This document shows positions 21,439-32,900 of a stretch of DNA of 64,000 bases, piece by piece. The stretch is from Isoetes taiwanensis (taxonomy: Eukaryota > Streptophyta > Lycopodiopsida > Isoetales > Isoetaceae): NCBI GenBank assembly GCA_021234155.1, contig JAJEKV010000263.1:62001-126000 (forward strand), read 5' to 3'. Numbering within the stretch: position 1 is the stretch's first letter; each line of letters starts with the position of its first letter. The notes beneath the pieces were generated by a model. The model worked only from the letters and a program-made list of their open reading frames with translations, did no database searches and was not told where the DNA came from. The position numbers were made by a program, and so were the translations under genes.

Positions 21439-21540
21439 TCAAGCAAAGGCACCCTAAAGTAGCCCTTAGGAGTGCAAAGACATTGGCAAGTAGCGAAGCG
21501 AGTTGTTCCCATGATTCGAGAAAAAGCTTTGATATAAAAA
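21439..21540 (+). pseudogene. pogo/CENP-B-type HTH protein, continuation
   Basis: After the LTR the host frame goes on as VKQRHPKVALRSAKTLASSE, the C-terminal half of a CENP-B-type HTH, matching the family pattern W-x-x-x-F-x-x-RHPxxxLR. Joined across the TCAAG target site it follows SKWERL at 6965. The HTH similarity fades near 21500, where LINE coding on the other strand begins. Confidence 0.65.
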
Positions 21541-21955
21541 TACTGAGAAGATCTCTCATCCTCTTTTAGTTCTTTAATTTTTGCCTTTAATTGCCTGCCC
21601 TTGGCAATCTTGATCTCCTCCCTCTCAATTTGGAGCTTAATATGATTCTGCTGCTCCAGAGGAGTATGTTGCAACTGAGTTCTAAGATTTTCAAGGTCCT
21701 TGCTTATCTTGAAGGTGAATTTGTCTACCCCAAGTCTTGGGCATTTCCTATCCAGCAATCCATCCAAACAAAGTTGCAAGTAGGTTGAGGAATGCTGCCT
21801 CGAATCTGATCAAACTCATGCATGAAGTCAAGGTGATCAAGAAGATTCAAATTAAGCTTAAAATTTTTGGTATGAGAGGAGTTACCACTGACTTCCATAA
21901 GTTTGGGGAAGTGATCAGACAAAGTAAAATTACGGTTGTTGAAAAGAGAAGGTGA
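21500..21955 (-). pseudogene. LINE ORF2 segment downstream of endonuclease
   Basis: The minus strand reads SDHFPKLMEVSGNS, DHLDFMHEFDQI and then a coiled, charged linker (LQIEREEIKIAKGRQLKAK, EDERSSQYFYIKAFSR). In L1-type ORF2 this is the end of the APE endonuclease (S-D-H box) and the linker before reverse transcriptase. It is the downstream part of the LINE at 24000-26345, separated from it by ~2 kb. No reverse transcriptase motif remains. Confidence 0.55.
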
Positions 21956-22408
21956 ATGAAGCGGGGCGTGATTCTTGGCGCCTGTGACTAGGGCGGTGGT
22001 GGCAGAGAGAGGCCGCCCTCATCCTTGCCCTTCCACCACTGTAGCAGCATCTAAATTTGTTTAAATCGGGTCAGCAACTTAGAGGGGTAGGTTAATGATT
22101 CTTAGATCTACATCTTTCATACAGGTTGAACGACTTATAGTGTTGGAAGCATCTTCAAGGCGGGTTCTTGATCTCACAGATTGCGGTGAGATCTTGAATA
22201 AAGAAGTTTCTTAGCCTTGTTAAATCTTGCAGTTTTTGTATTTTACTGTATCTGAGAATTGTTGGCCATTTTCGTCCCATATCTCCTTCCTCCCGCTCTT
22301 TCTTACTACCGAGAAAGGTCCAGATTCACAATTGAATGATCAAAAATTTTCATGTAATGTTTGATAGAAGGCCGCTTTAAATAATTCAGAAACATTGGTG
22401 GTTTGAGT

Positions 22409-23412
22409 ATCCCATCGATCCGAGACATCGGATCGCCATTCTAGAATGGGACGAGCATGCATGTTTTGCATGCATGCGGGCGGCGCATGCCCATTCTGGT
22501 TGGGAGTTCGCTATTTTAGGCGGCGTTTACGCCGCCGACTTCTCATCGGGCTTCCTCTTCTCTCAGTGATTACCTTATTCTCTTTGAATTGTTTCAGGCG
22601 GGGAGGGGCTTCTTCCTTTGGTTTGGCCAATTTGGCGTTTCTTTCATCTTTGTCCTTTTAGGCCTTTAGCCTTCATCCTGTGACCTTCCGGCCCTCGATC
22701 CTAGTTTGTTAAGGAAGTCCTTTGGTATTCGGGCGGTTTGTTGGTTTCATGCGAGTCCCATTCTAGAATCCCATCGATCCGAGACATCGGATCGCCATTC
22801 TAGAATGGGACGAGCATGCATGTTTTGCATGCATCTTTGGATGCCCATTCTGGTTGGGAGTTCGCTATTTTAGGCGGCGTAAGCCGCCCGACTTCTCATC
22901 GGGCTTCCTCTTCTCTCAGCAGTACCTTATTCTCTTTGAACCCACCCTCCCCTTCTTTGTTATTGTATTTTTATCGGCGTGGCACGCGCGGCCAATCAAC
23001 CCCTCTCCACTGGGAGGTTTGTTTTGTCTTGTTGTTTTGTTGGTGATGTGCGGTATTGGGTTAGCGAAAGTGGCCTCTGTTTCGACTTTTCCATTCGTGG
23101 GTTTTGGGGGCGATTTTTATGCCTTCCAGTTTGTCCAAGCCTTGCCAGAGGCTTATCACTAGGTTTTTCCTCAAAAAGGGCTGGGTTTTTAATCCGGTGA
23201 TAAGCTTTTTGGCAGGTACACGATCTCTCTATTAGCATTGTATTTTGTTGGGGTCCAAATGATATAATTGGATTTTCCCTTTATTTTTTATGGGTAGTTC
23301 GCATGTGTGCGGCTACTCACTATCCACCATTGTAGAAAATCTGCTGAGATGAATGAGAAGCAAGTCTAAGTCGGGCGGTTTGTTGGTTTCATGCGAGTCC
23401 CATTCTAGAATA
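22409..23412 (+). repeat. two direct repeat units each with a hairpin array
   Basis: Unit 1 (22409-22768) and unit 2 (22769-23412) both begin CCCATCGATCCGAGACATCG and end CGAGTCCCATTCTAGAAT. The first ~180 bp of each contain successive perfect inverted repeats: GATCCGAGACATCGGATC, CCATTCTAGAATGG, a GCATGCAT/ATGCATGC stem around GTTTT, and a GGCGGC/GCCGCC stem. Loops differ between units while stems hold. The block sits inside a LINE, so it is probably itself mobile DNA. Forward ORFs across it follow no family. Confidence 0.75.
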
Positions 23413-23785
23413 ATAGGTTGTATGGCAGGTAGGAAGAGGCCGGATTATTCAAGTCTTTGAAGCTTGAAAAGAATTCTGAGCATCCTGGTGCTATTTTAAA
23501 AACTACAATGCTTGAATAGCCATACAAGTACTGAAGCTTGTGTGACTTCTTTTGGTAACTCTGCCTCTCCAAGATTAGATGAATCTTTCGGGAGCTTTAT
23601 TCCTAGCATCTTCATATACTTTCTGGTTACTAAGTTGGAGGATCTATGCGCTTAATGTATATCAGCTTTTAGAGTAGAAAATAAGTTTCAGTACGTAGAG
23701 GATGAAGATGCTGAGATTTACTCCTGTAGTAATTCTCTATGTGTGATGAAGCATTGTATTTCTTATCTTTCATATAATATAAAAA

Positions 23786-23909
<124 letters not shown>

Positions 23910-23929
23910 AAAAAAGGAAAGTAAAACTA

Positions 23930-26345
23930 CTTAAGTTAGAGACTCTAATGCTATGGTTCCAAAGATACTCACTTAAGTAGAATATGTCATGAAGATAATG
24001 AATGAGATCATCTAATCTATGATTAAACTAGCTATAGACATTAGGCTGAGTTTTATCTAGCTTGAGGTTATGCATAGAAATTAAATGAGTCCAAGAATCA
24101 TGCTCCTAAACTAAGAAAAGACCTAAAGTTGGTGCTCCTTATATAACTATAGGTAACCATATTAAAGTCTCCAGCCAGCAGGCAATCATCATAAGGAATG
24201 TTGCAGAGACCATTTCTGATTATATTCTAAAAGCCACATCTATCAGCAGGTTGATTATGAGCATAAATGTTAACTAAGGTTAATCTACTATTACCCATAT
24301 TACCATGAAGAATTTGACACATTCCACTGTTGTCATGAACCATTTGGATATCCGACAAGTTGAGACAGTCCTTCCATGCAATAGAAATACCTCAGAAGCA
24401 TTATTAGCCTTAATGGTCCAGAGCTTAAAATTGGAAGGAAGAGCATTAGAAATCAATCTCTCAAATTTATCATCATGTAATTTATGCGCTTGAAAGAAAA
24501 CAATATCAAACTTAATAGAGGAAAGGCAAACCTTAAGTCTCTCATATTTCACATTCGAGTTGATAGCTTGGAGATTTTAACAAAGACATCTAAAATTAAT
24601 ATCCATAAAAACAGAGTTTTTTTTATGGACCCTAGAACTTTTCCTGATAGGTTCAAAATTGCTATCCTTGTCATGTCTCTTTTTCTTATGAGAGATCACT
24701 TTCCAATCTTTAATTTTTCTACTATCTGGATGCTCATCATATTCAATAAACTTCAGATTCAAATGGTTAAAAAAATCACTGTCATAATGGAAATGATCCC
24801 AAAAGTCTCCCTCACTAACATAATCAAGATGTTGCACTGATCAGAAAGGAGATCAATCTTACTTCCATTATTACTTCTGCAGATCATTAAGGGGTGAACA
24901 ATTAGAGGAAGCTCGCCTTGATCTAAAAAATCCTCAATACTGTTATCATCCTTTTCATTATTTCCATTACTTCTTACCATAGTTAAGGGAAGAGTAGGAT
25001 CATTGGCAGGTCCTTGGTCCCATTAGTACTGCATTCTTCCATTGTTTTGGGAGTTTTGACTTCATCAATTCTGATCCCCTTGTTGCTATCTTGCTTCATA
25101 GTTTTCTTAACCCATACTGTTTTGGTTTTAACAGGATCTAGGCTGAAGCTATTAACAATAGGAGATTTACCTTTATCTCTTTAATATTAATGTCAACAAA
25201 AGAGCCCTAATCAATCTTTGTGCCTAAATACTTTTTCCAATTCGACTCCACCTCTATTAAGATACAAACAGAGGGAAGTTAGTTTAGGGGATAGAAATTT
25301 GGATCACCTCTCCCAAGACAATCAACAACAGCTTTTTTGATGGCTATAGGCCCAAAAGGCTGGGGGATGCTAGGATAAGAAATCCAGGTAATGGTAGCTA
25401 CACAAGAATAGTCTTCAGGAGTGTATAAGGTGTACCATTTCATAATATAAGTAGGACAATTAGGATTTGAAATATTCTTGGTTAAAATAATATGCCTGTG
25501 ATTATGATCTTTGTAGAAAACCTGGCTGTTACCTATTTTAAGGATAGAAAGAAGAAGAATATTGATAAGATTTATTTAACCAATTCTTCACCTTGATAAG
25601 GCATGGGCAATTGATGGGAAAATGGATAAGGACCCACTGTTGGAGTACTTGGCTTACGTAGCGCTATCTTTTATGGCAAAGATCAACCATAGAACCTTTC
25701 ATATTATTTAATTCCTTTTCAGCATTTTTAGACTCTGAGACCTTATCATCAACCACATAAGAATTTAATAAAGCATTTTCAAAAGAGATAGTACTATTCA
25801 GCCTGTCATATTTGCCCATGACAAGAGTTTTGGAACGAAGCTTGGTATTTGAAATTTTTATCGAGGTTTTGTCCCGATTTGTACTCACCACTTTAGCACA
25901 ATTCGGGCAGGGACAGCTCATAGCTTCCCAAGGGTTGAAGTATCTATTTGAGTCGAAGATAGTGCACATCTTGGTGGGTTCGTGTTTTTGAAGTGTGGTG
26001 TCATGATTCGCTTCAATATTCTTTAGTTCTTCCCCAGCTACTAGAGAGACCATATCTTTGAATTTCGCTTTTAACTCCACAGTTTGATGATCATCAGTAT
26101 TTTTCCAAACTTGGACCAGTCGGAAGGAGGGTTTTGATTTCCATCCCATGAGTTCTAGGGTTTTGATTTCCATCCCATGAGTTCTAGCTCTTCTGCAAGA
26201 TCCTTAGTTGCCTGTATAAATTCAGTTATGGATTTCTTGAAGGCTTGATTCTTAAGGCTGTAGCAATCTTCCTTGGAATGACCGAATTTAACCCAAATCA
26301 TTTGATACAACAATAGGTTGAGCTCTTGGAGCTTTTGAACCATGT
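23930..26345 (-). pseudogene. L1-like LINE: ORF1 and start of ORF2 endonuclease
   Basis: From high to low coordinate the minus strand shows an ORF1-like region (25664-26173 with SCPCPNCAKVVSTNRDKTSI; then WYTLYTPEDYSCVATITWIS, a plant LINE DUF4283-like part). A basic linker follows (24577-24837, DWKVISHKKKRHDKDSNFEP). Then the APE endonuclease start: YERLKVCLSSIKFDIVFFQ, HKLHDDKFERL and LAGDFNMVT. Many stops and shifts break it. A 31-bp tandem duplication lies at about 26118-26180. Identification rests on domain order and motifs. Confidence 0.55.
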
Positions 26346-27224
26346 TCCAAACTAGGTCTCGATCATTGGCAAGTTCGTTTGCGTATTATCTTTCTAACCT
26401 TGAGATTTCTTGCTGACAAGCAAGAATCTAACCCTCTTGCTTGATACCCGTATATTGAATGGCAGCTATCTGCTGGTTCCTTATGATATCGAAGGCGTCT
26501 ATTAAATTTAGTATCTTCTGTCATAGATCGCCGTTCTCTTCAAGCTCGAAAATTAGTCCAATCTTTGTATACCTGGTTAACTGGGTCATGTTCCCTAGGA
26601 TCCACCAAGTTCCTTCTGTTTGAGACTTCACCTTTAGAAACAGCCTATTTAGATTTCATTGTATAGCAAAAGGATATGGAAATTAGGTCCCAAAGAAATT
26701 TCTTGCCGGGTTCTTAGGCCAAAAATCCAGCAGCTGAGACAGGTTACCACTGGATCAGCCTCCAAGAAAAGAAGTCTATCCAAGAAAGGGTAGTTTCTAG
26801 GAATAGTTTCAAGAAAACCGATATGATACGCTGCTTAAATTAAACTATGTCCTTCCATAGAGAAGGCAACAACCCCTAAAATGTATCTATCACAGTATTC
26901 CCTAAATCTAAAATAACCTACGCTAGCACAAGCTGCAAGAATCCAAGTCCTTATGATTAGAGTTGATTGGGGTGGCAGATCCCTACTAAGGAACAAGCAT
27001 TGGAGAATAGTAGAGGTAAGCCTTTTTGCCTCATCCATGCTTGGCTCCAAGTTCGAGATGCCAACAACAATGCCCATTCACCTGTCACCTCATCCTTCCC
27101 AGTTTTTACAAGTTCAAGTTCAAATCCCGGTCCCATTCTTGTTCCCAAGCTTCATTAAGCTTCTCTTCCAGCTCTTAGAGGAGCCAATTTGTTTTTCTGT
27201 TATGCTTATATATATTCGTTTGAA
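26346..27224. other. no gene recognised
   Basis: AT-rich DNA that may be the degraded 5' end of the LINE to its left. ORFs of 60-90 codons on both strands near 26835-27230 overlap each other and show no motif. The last 10 bp lead into the SINE tail at 27225. Confidence 0.4.
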
Positions 27225-27367
27225 TAGATAGATAGATAGAGTTTTTAACGTCACGCCACTAGGCAGCATCCAACTGGACATGTGACCACACACCACACTA
27301 CATTGCTTGGTTGGGCCCTGCCCCCAATCACCTTACATTGCGTCTGTTGGGATTTGACCCCCAACAG
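27225..27367 (-). mobile_element. 5'-truncated SINE with (TATC)n tail
   Basis: On the minus strand: GTTGGGGGTCAAATCCCAAC, then CACATGTCC, CTAGTGGCGTGACGTTAAAA and a (CTAT)n tail. It matches the plus-strand SINE at 27488-27643 over ~95 bp in inverted orientation. The tRNA-like head is missing. Confidence 0.7.
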
Positions 27368-27487
27368 TACCTAGTGCAAATAATGTTTTGTAAGAAATAC
27401 TAGAAGGTTCACACCATGCGATGTTAGTTAATTTTTGAAATGATGTGCATGAAGTTTTCTCATGGTGTGATATATTAGTATGTTTTC

Positions 27488-27643
27488 ACACTAGTGGTCT
27501 AGTGGTAACACGCAATGTGGTCTCGAGTTCGAGGTCGAGAATCGCTTTTCGATGCTTGTTGGGGTCAAATCTCAACAGACGCAATGTAAGGTGGTTGGGG
27601 CGGGGCCCAACCGAGCAATGTAGTGTGGTGTGTGGTCACATGC
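27488..27643 (+). mobile_element. tRNA-derived SINE
   Basis: The head has an RNA polymerase III A box, TGGTCTAGTGG (27495-27505), and a B-box-like GTTCGAGGTC (27527-27536) at tRNA spacing. The body is GTTGGGGTCAAATCTCAACA through GTGTGGTGTGTGGTCACATG. After 27643 it departs from the family: a longer 3' part with GTGGCGTCGTCGGCC and palindromic GTACGTAC runs, ending near a poly(T) at 27838, may be a second element. Confidence 0.7.
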
Positions 27644-28275
27644 GGTGTAGTAACCGCACTTACCGTGACCAAATGCGTGTATGGTGCGCACGCATAACGC
27701 ACAAGTCTGCAAGAGGGGTGGCGTCGTCGGCCGATTTAACGTCTGAAAAAATGCGTTAAAATGTTGTTGTTCAAAATACGCTGGCGTGCGGTACGTACGG
27801 TACCATAAAAATACGTACGGTACGTACTTTAACCAATTTTTTTTTTTTTTTTTTTTTTTATTGCATTTGTGTGATTTGCTAAGTTATTCTATCTTCACAC
27901 ACCTTTGGATGGTGTTTTAAAACAATATGAAGGTCGGGTTTATAGGAATTTGGATATTAAACTTGGGTAAATAATTTAAATGAAATTGATTATGTGAAAT
28001 GCAGGGACTGATCTTGCATAATCCAGTTGACAGATACTTTGTAAGATCCAATGGATGAGATATTGGTTAACATCTACAATGACAGTATATGGACATTATA
28101 CACACCTATATGTGTTGTATAGTGTTAATAAGAAGTTAAAAAAACATTTGTTTAGGGTTAACATTTAATGGTGGCTGCTAGTCGGTGGAAAAGCCGGTCA
28201 TACCTAACTTTACACCTTGGTAGAAGTTCACAAGGCAGGTGACATAAAAATCCCTTTGGTATAAGCGCCCACATT

Positions 28276-28611
28276 ATGGCCTTTGATTCGGATGGGTGCT
28301 ATACATCTAGCTCAGAAGATGAAGAGATAAACTTTGCCGACCTGAAGCGAGAGTTTGCCGCTTATGCTTTGAAGGTAGATAGACCTGATAAGAGTATGGA
28401 TTCCAGAGGTATCAGAGGTGGCTATGGCCAAAGAAGAGGCGGAGGCTTTAAGGATGATAGAATGGGCTATCAGAGGGGCCCAAAACAGGCTGGCAAGAGG
28501 CGCCAAGAGGAATATCAGACAGCATATAGAGTGCAAGATTCTCAGGAACTTGATGAAGATCTGGACTTCGATCAGGTTTTTTATCTTGTTCTTGTAAAGT
28601 TCAGACTTTGA
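28276..28611 (+). CDS. unrecognised ORF or first exon, acidic then Gly/Arg-rich
   Basis: 111 codons starting MAFDSDGCYTSSSEDEEINF. A Ser/Asp/Glu N terminus is followed by FADLKREFAAYALKVD, an RGG-like part (RGIRGGYGQRRGGGFKDD) and an acidic end (DSQELDEDLDFDQ). At 28575 the coding-like part meets GT in phase 0, so it could be a first exon; past it the residues are ordinary intron-like. A possible later coding segment lies at 29334-29473 (MGNQRRAENPNVPFGPCPDT) and also ends at cag/GT, but no acceptor gives a clean join. The RGG pattern suggests RNA binding, which is an inference. Confidence 0.35.
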   Translation: MAFDSDGCYTSSSEDEEINFADLKREFAAYALKVDRPDKSMDSRGIRGGYGQRRGGGFKDDRMGYQRGPKQAGKRRQEEYQTAYRVQDSQELDEDLDFDQVFYLVLVKFRL

Positions 28612-30734
28612 TATAGTTCAAGACCTTATTAAAAAATCCGTGAGGGTTTATTAATGCAAGGAATACAACTCTATTAGCTACCCTTCACAGGAGCACATGG
28701 TGATGTATCTGAGATCTTAACGCCATGTAGACTTGCAATGTAGAATAATACAGACCTGATACACTCTAAATAATCATAGTGATGGGTTTTTAACATAGCT
28801 ATGAATACCGTTTGGGTTTCTAATACGGGATTTGAGAAGGTTTAGGTGTTCCAGAATGATATATCCCCTAATCTTCCTTCATATGGCCCTATAACTGAGC
28901 TACTTATCTCTTAAGGTCAGAAAAACAAGAATATAGAATGATACAGATCAGGAATATCTTGAAAAGTCTTGTAGATATGATTAAAACATGATTGCATAGG
29001 CTGTTATAAAAGTCGTAACAGTCTTAAATAGACTGATATTGTTGCATATTGAATAGTTGAAGACAATAAATATGATCTGAATACATTTATAATGGACTGA
29101 TACATCCATATGTGAGCATTGCTCTTATGTATTTCATAATGTAGGTTTCTTATTTAGAGCTAACATTTTCGACCCTTCATATAGCCATAAAAGCGAGTTA
29201 TCCGTTACTATGGTCATGCAAACAAGCACTATAGAATGCTACTGGATAATGTTTCTTGATTAAGTTTTTAATGGACATATGCATGCATATGTGAGCTTTG
29301 CTACTATTTATTTCATAATATAGATTTTGATTCATGATTAACCTTCTTGCAAGACCTACTAATAGGGCAAAAGGGACAATGGGCAATCAGCGAAGAGCTG
29401 AAAACCCCAATGTACCTTTTGGCCCTTGCCCTGATACCATTTTAAATGCTAACAGGGTATTGATTGGCTGCAGGTACGGGGTTTTCTACTCATTGTCTCC
29501 TTTGCTTTAATAGTTGGGTATGGCTAGAAGGATGGATCTATTCTGAGGATGATTTAGCCTCTGAGCTTCTTTTCTGACTGAAACATATGGGCTGGTTAAA
29601 ATATCAGGGTTATATCTCTTATATTTGCATTTCTACAACTTGCTTTAACTTATAATAGAAGTTTTGTCCTTTAAGATTGTATGATGACTGACTAGTTGGT
29701 TCAGCCGAACATGTTTAAAAGTTTATGGATATAAGATTACTGGTTCAGTATATAGGATATAACTTATGTTTGTGAAAGGCATTATCGGTCAGAAATGCCC
29801 AAGATGCAAGATAAATTTTGTAAAACAATTCTGGAATATTTATATCAGAACTATGGAAGTCTGCTTTAAATTTTCATGATCCAGTATAAAATACAGATTA
29901 CACATACTAATGCATATAGATTCATGTGTGCATAAGTTAGATAGAATGGGCTAAGATAAATGCTGGCTATTCCATAAAGATAAATGATACTTATAAGGCA
30001 ATAAATTGCTTATGTGTGGCTGTTGATAGCAGACCTCTGACCAGAAGGAATATTTACCCAGAGTGGTAGTCTACATGGTAGATGTACACCAATGTTGTAA
30101 TATACAACCTATTTGATGGATGATGAGCATAAACAAGGTAAAATAATTCAATCTGGTTTAATAGACTAGATGGGGCATGGAAAGTCCTAGGAATTTTCTC
30201 ATAAAATAAAAGGTAGATACTGACCAATGGTCGTAATATTAGACCATGGAGATGTTTAAGAGTTCAAGAACATATAGATGTGTCTAAGACAACCCTATGC
30301 TCAAACCTGATAGTAGACAAAAACATACAGTAGTTTAAAGTGAATGATGGTATCTTTACAGTTATGAATTGCTGATAAAAGGTTTTTTTTAAACAAAATA
30401 TGGGAAGTAAAAAGACACTATGCTAGTAAGGCTCAGGCTAGTAGTAGAGTGATAATACCGTCAAGGGATTGACTGAGACGGATGTCAGGTCTAGGATTCT
30501 AGTTCGGACTGGGTTTTTTTTTTTTTGTGAAAAAATCAAAAAATACTGTCACATTACCTATAAAAGGCACGTCCGTGCACTAAAGAAGTAATCACCGTGA
30601 CGCCGCACGTTAAACAACATATAAAATTTTTTTTTTTTTTAATCATTGTTTGCACAAAATGCTTAAGTATGCGCATCGCATGCGTCCGACACGATGCGTA
30701 AAGTACTTTAACTCGCATGAGATGCGGCGTGAAA
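28612..30734. other. no gene recognised apart from the weak exon candidate
   Basis: AT-rich DNA without a long frame. From ~30430 a stretch with 'ggttctag'-like B-box remnants, T-runs (30515, 30629) and GC-rich patches leads into the SINE 3' end at 30735, so part of it may be an unusual SINE head. Nothing else is supported. Confidence 0.4.
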
Positions 30735-30806
30735 AAACAACAACGGTCACATGTCGGTTGGATCTTTGCCCTAGTGGCGTGACGTTAAAACTACTATCTA
30801 TCTATA
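30735..30806 (+). mobile_element. SINE 3' end with (CTAT)n tail
   Basis: CCTAGTGGCGTGACGTTAAAA followed by CTACTATCTATCTAT repeats the 3' end of the SINE at 27225-27367, in the opposite direction. The preceding 'ggtcacatgtc' is also shared. Confidence 0.7.
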
Positions 30807-30827
30807 TTATATATAACTCCATAAACA

Positions 30828-30927
30828 TTTTTCTTTGGAACATCTGATAAAATTGGAACAATACAGAGAAGATTAGCATGGCCCCTGTGCAAGGAAGATA
30901 TGCATACTCGAGAAATGGTCCAAATTT
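30828..30927 (+). pseudogene. U6 spliceosomal snRNA pseudogene
   Basis: Contains ACAGAGAAGATTAGCATGGC (the U6 ACAGAGA box and following catalytic stem), CCCCTGTGCAAGGA and GAGAAATGGTCCAAATTT in U6 order. The 5' stem-loop is degraded ('ctttggaacatc' where U6 has a tight GC stem), and substitutions occur in the 3' half. A TATA-like stretch lies only ~10 bp upstream, not the ~25-30 bp of plant U6 genes, and no upstream sequence element precedes it. It follows a SINE tail by ~20 bp. Confidence 0.85.
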
Positions 30928-31386
30928 AGAAGAGGAAAATAAAAATACATTCAATTAAATTATAATATTTATGCTATGCATAAAAGTTTCCAACAATAGT
31001 CTACACAATGCATATGACAGGAGCTGATTATAACTAATAATACAAAATTTAATGAATCATTTGGATTGCAGTATTTCCAAACTTCACGCATTCCTGTACT
31101 TCTCTTGTCTTACTTACGTCCTCGCTTCTTCCATATCTCAATTCCATAACATTCTCATCTTCCATTGTGGAAAGGAGAAAATGCCCCACATCGAAACTAC
31201 TTTTTGATATTGTATTCAGAGTTTTGATGAAGGAGATAAAGCAACAAGATGCAGTAATAAGGGGAACTTTACTATCTTTTGGAAAAAAGAGAGGAAAATG
31301 AATTCAACTTGCTGATCCTTCAAGAGGATAAGCAAATTAGAAGGTTGAATAAAAGGCTAGACAGGAGCAAATGCGACATGCACTAG

Positions 31387-31610
31387 TGTTGGGGTGGTAT
31401 AGGAGACCGTATATCATATACGGAGGGATATACGCACGTACACACGTGGAGGACATAACAGAGAGACGGAGTATAAGAGAGATTATTTTTGCTTGATCTA
31501 GCTATGGAGATTATGAATCTTTATGTTGTACATTGTATAGATCTGATAGATTGAAGCTTGGATTATTGGTTTTTCATCCTTCTTGCAAGATTGGAGTTTA
31601 GGCTCTAAAA
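31387..31610 (+). repeat. 5' LTR, 224 bp
   Basis: Starts TGTTGGGGTGGTATAGG and ends GGCTCTAAAA. Relative to the 3' LTR it lacks about 85 bp after 'ggaggacata'. Confidence 0.85.
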
Positions 31611-31967
31611 ATTTGGCGACCACGGTGCTTGACAGACCATTGTGTAGCAAGAATTTCCAGGGGAAAAGGGATTGTTACCATTTGTCTTGGTGATCGTCGG
31701 TAAAGAACGACAACATTGACCAAGGAGGAATTTCTTTGTGTGAAGGGGATTTTGCCGTAACTAATTTGTGAGGTACAATTTGACAAGGGCAGCATAGTTT
31801 TATGCCCAAGAGAAGTAAAAAAGATATACAGCCAAGCTCCATCCTAACAAGAAGTGGACAAGTGACTCAATATTTTGGCTCAAAATTGCATCAAGATTCA
31901 ATTTCGTTTTTAGATTTAGGAGTAGATCCAGGGTCTAATTCTCAGATCCAGGAGGTTCTGATTCCAT

Positions 31968-32900
31968 TTGCCGAAAGGTAATCCAATTTCGTTTTTCAAA
32001 TTGAAGGGAGATTCCATTTCGTTTTTTCAATTTCAAGAACCTCAAGAAGAGGCAGAGATGGATGTATTACCACCGATGGTGTGGGGTTTTCAGACAATGG
32101 GGATTCCAAAGTTTGATGATCTGGTAGATCAGGATATTTTGAAGCATATTATGAAGTTTGAGAGGTATTGCCAGCAATGTAAATTACCGGCTGCTGATTA
32201 CTTGCTTTGGTTTCATGTTCTTTGCACGATTCAGTGGAGGAATGGACACAAACCCAGCCAGATACCATGACATATCAGGAATTAAATGAAGCATTCACTG
32301 CTAATTATCAAGAAGTCTATGGTGAGGATAAGACTCTGGAAAGGTGGACCAATTTCACACAAAAGAAAGATGAATCAATTAGAGAGTATAATCAGAGGTA
32401 TACTGCAGTTCTCAAAGCCGTGGTTCATTGGAAGATTGCAAGGAGTGATGAAATGATATCCAATGGTATGTGAAGGGGCTGAAACGAGCTATTGCTCATA
32501 AGATGAAGGCTAAACAACCTACAACATTGCTAGAGGCACAAAAGTATGCTCTCAAAGTCAAGATAATTTGGGATACATTCATGAAGTTCTTTGCTCCAGT
32601 ATAAAATGCAGGATATTGCAGCCAAGGTTTCTAAGCTTACAATTGGTGAGAAGTCAAGGGAGGTTCAGTTTATTACTTGTGAGTATTGTGGGTCTATTGG
32701 ACATTCTGATACTACATGTAGATTGCTGAAATTCTGCTCAAGATGCCAAATAAAGGGCTATAATGATAAAAAATGTAGGGAGAAGAGATTCTTTGAGAGG
32801 GCCAATCTGGTATTTGTTGTTATGCAACAATCACCACCTATTCCTATTCAACCAATGCAAGCAGCACCTATCATACCACAAGTTCCAATGATGCCACCAG
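31968..32900 (+). pseudogene. retrotransposon Gag, 5' part
   Basis: Pieces in different frames give a retrotransposon Gag: MVWGFQTMGIPKFDDLVDQD, then MTYQELNEAFTANYQEVYG and FTQKKDESIREYNQRYTAVL, then a zinc-knuckle-like CEYCGSIGHSDTTC plus FCSRCQIKGYNDKKC. At least two frameshifts (near 32240 and 32470) and an interruption at 32901 break it. Confidence 0.75.

Noticed and set aside
21495-21512. A 17-bp match GCGAGTTGTTCCCAT plus flanks between 21495 and 62839
   Set aside because: One match of this length is expected by chance in 64 kb. The two places encode different things on different strands.
22446-23162. Forward ORFs across the hairpin array as genes
   Set aside because: Their residues follow the palindromic DNA and are not shared in frame between the two units.
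27225-30806. A single 3.6-kb TIR transposon bounded by inverted GACGTTAAAA ends, carrying the 28276 ORF
   Set aside because: The inverted ends are the 3' ends of tRNA-type SINEs with (CTAT)n tails. Another copy begins at 27488 in the opposite direction and a further end lies at 62608, so separate SINEs explain them better.
31179-31200. CCCCACATCGAAAC resembling the upstream element of plant snRNA promoters
   Set aside because: It lies downstream of the U6-like sequence, no snRNA follows at the required distance, and the U6 copy itself is degraded.
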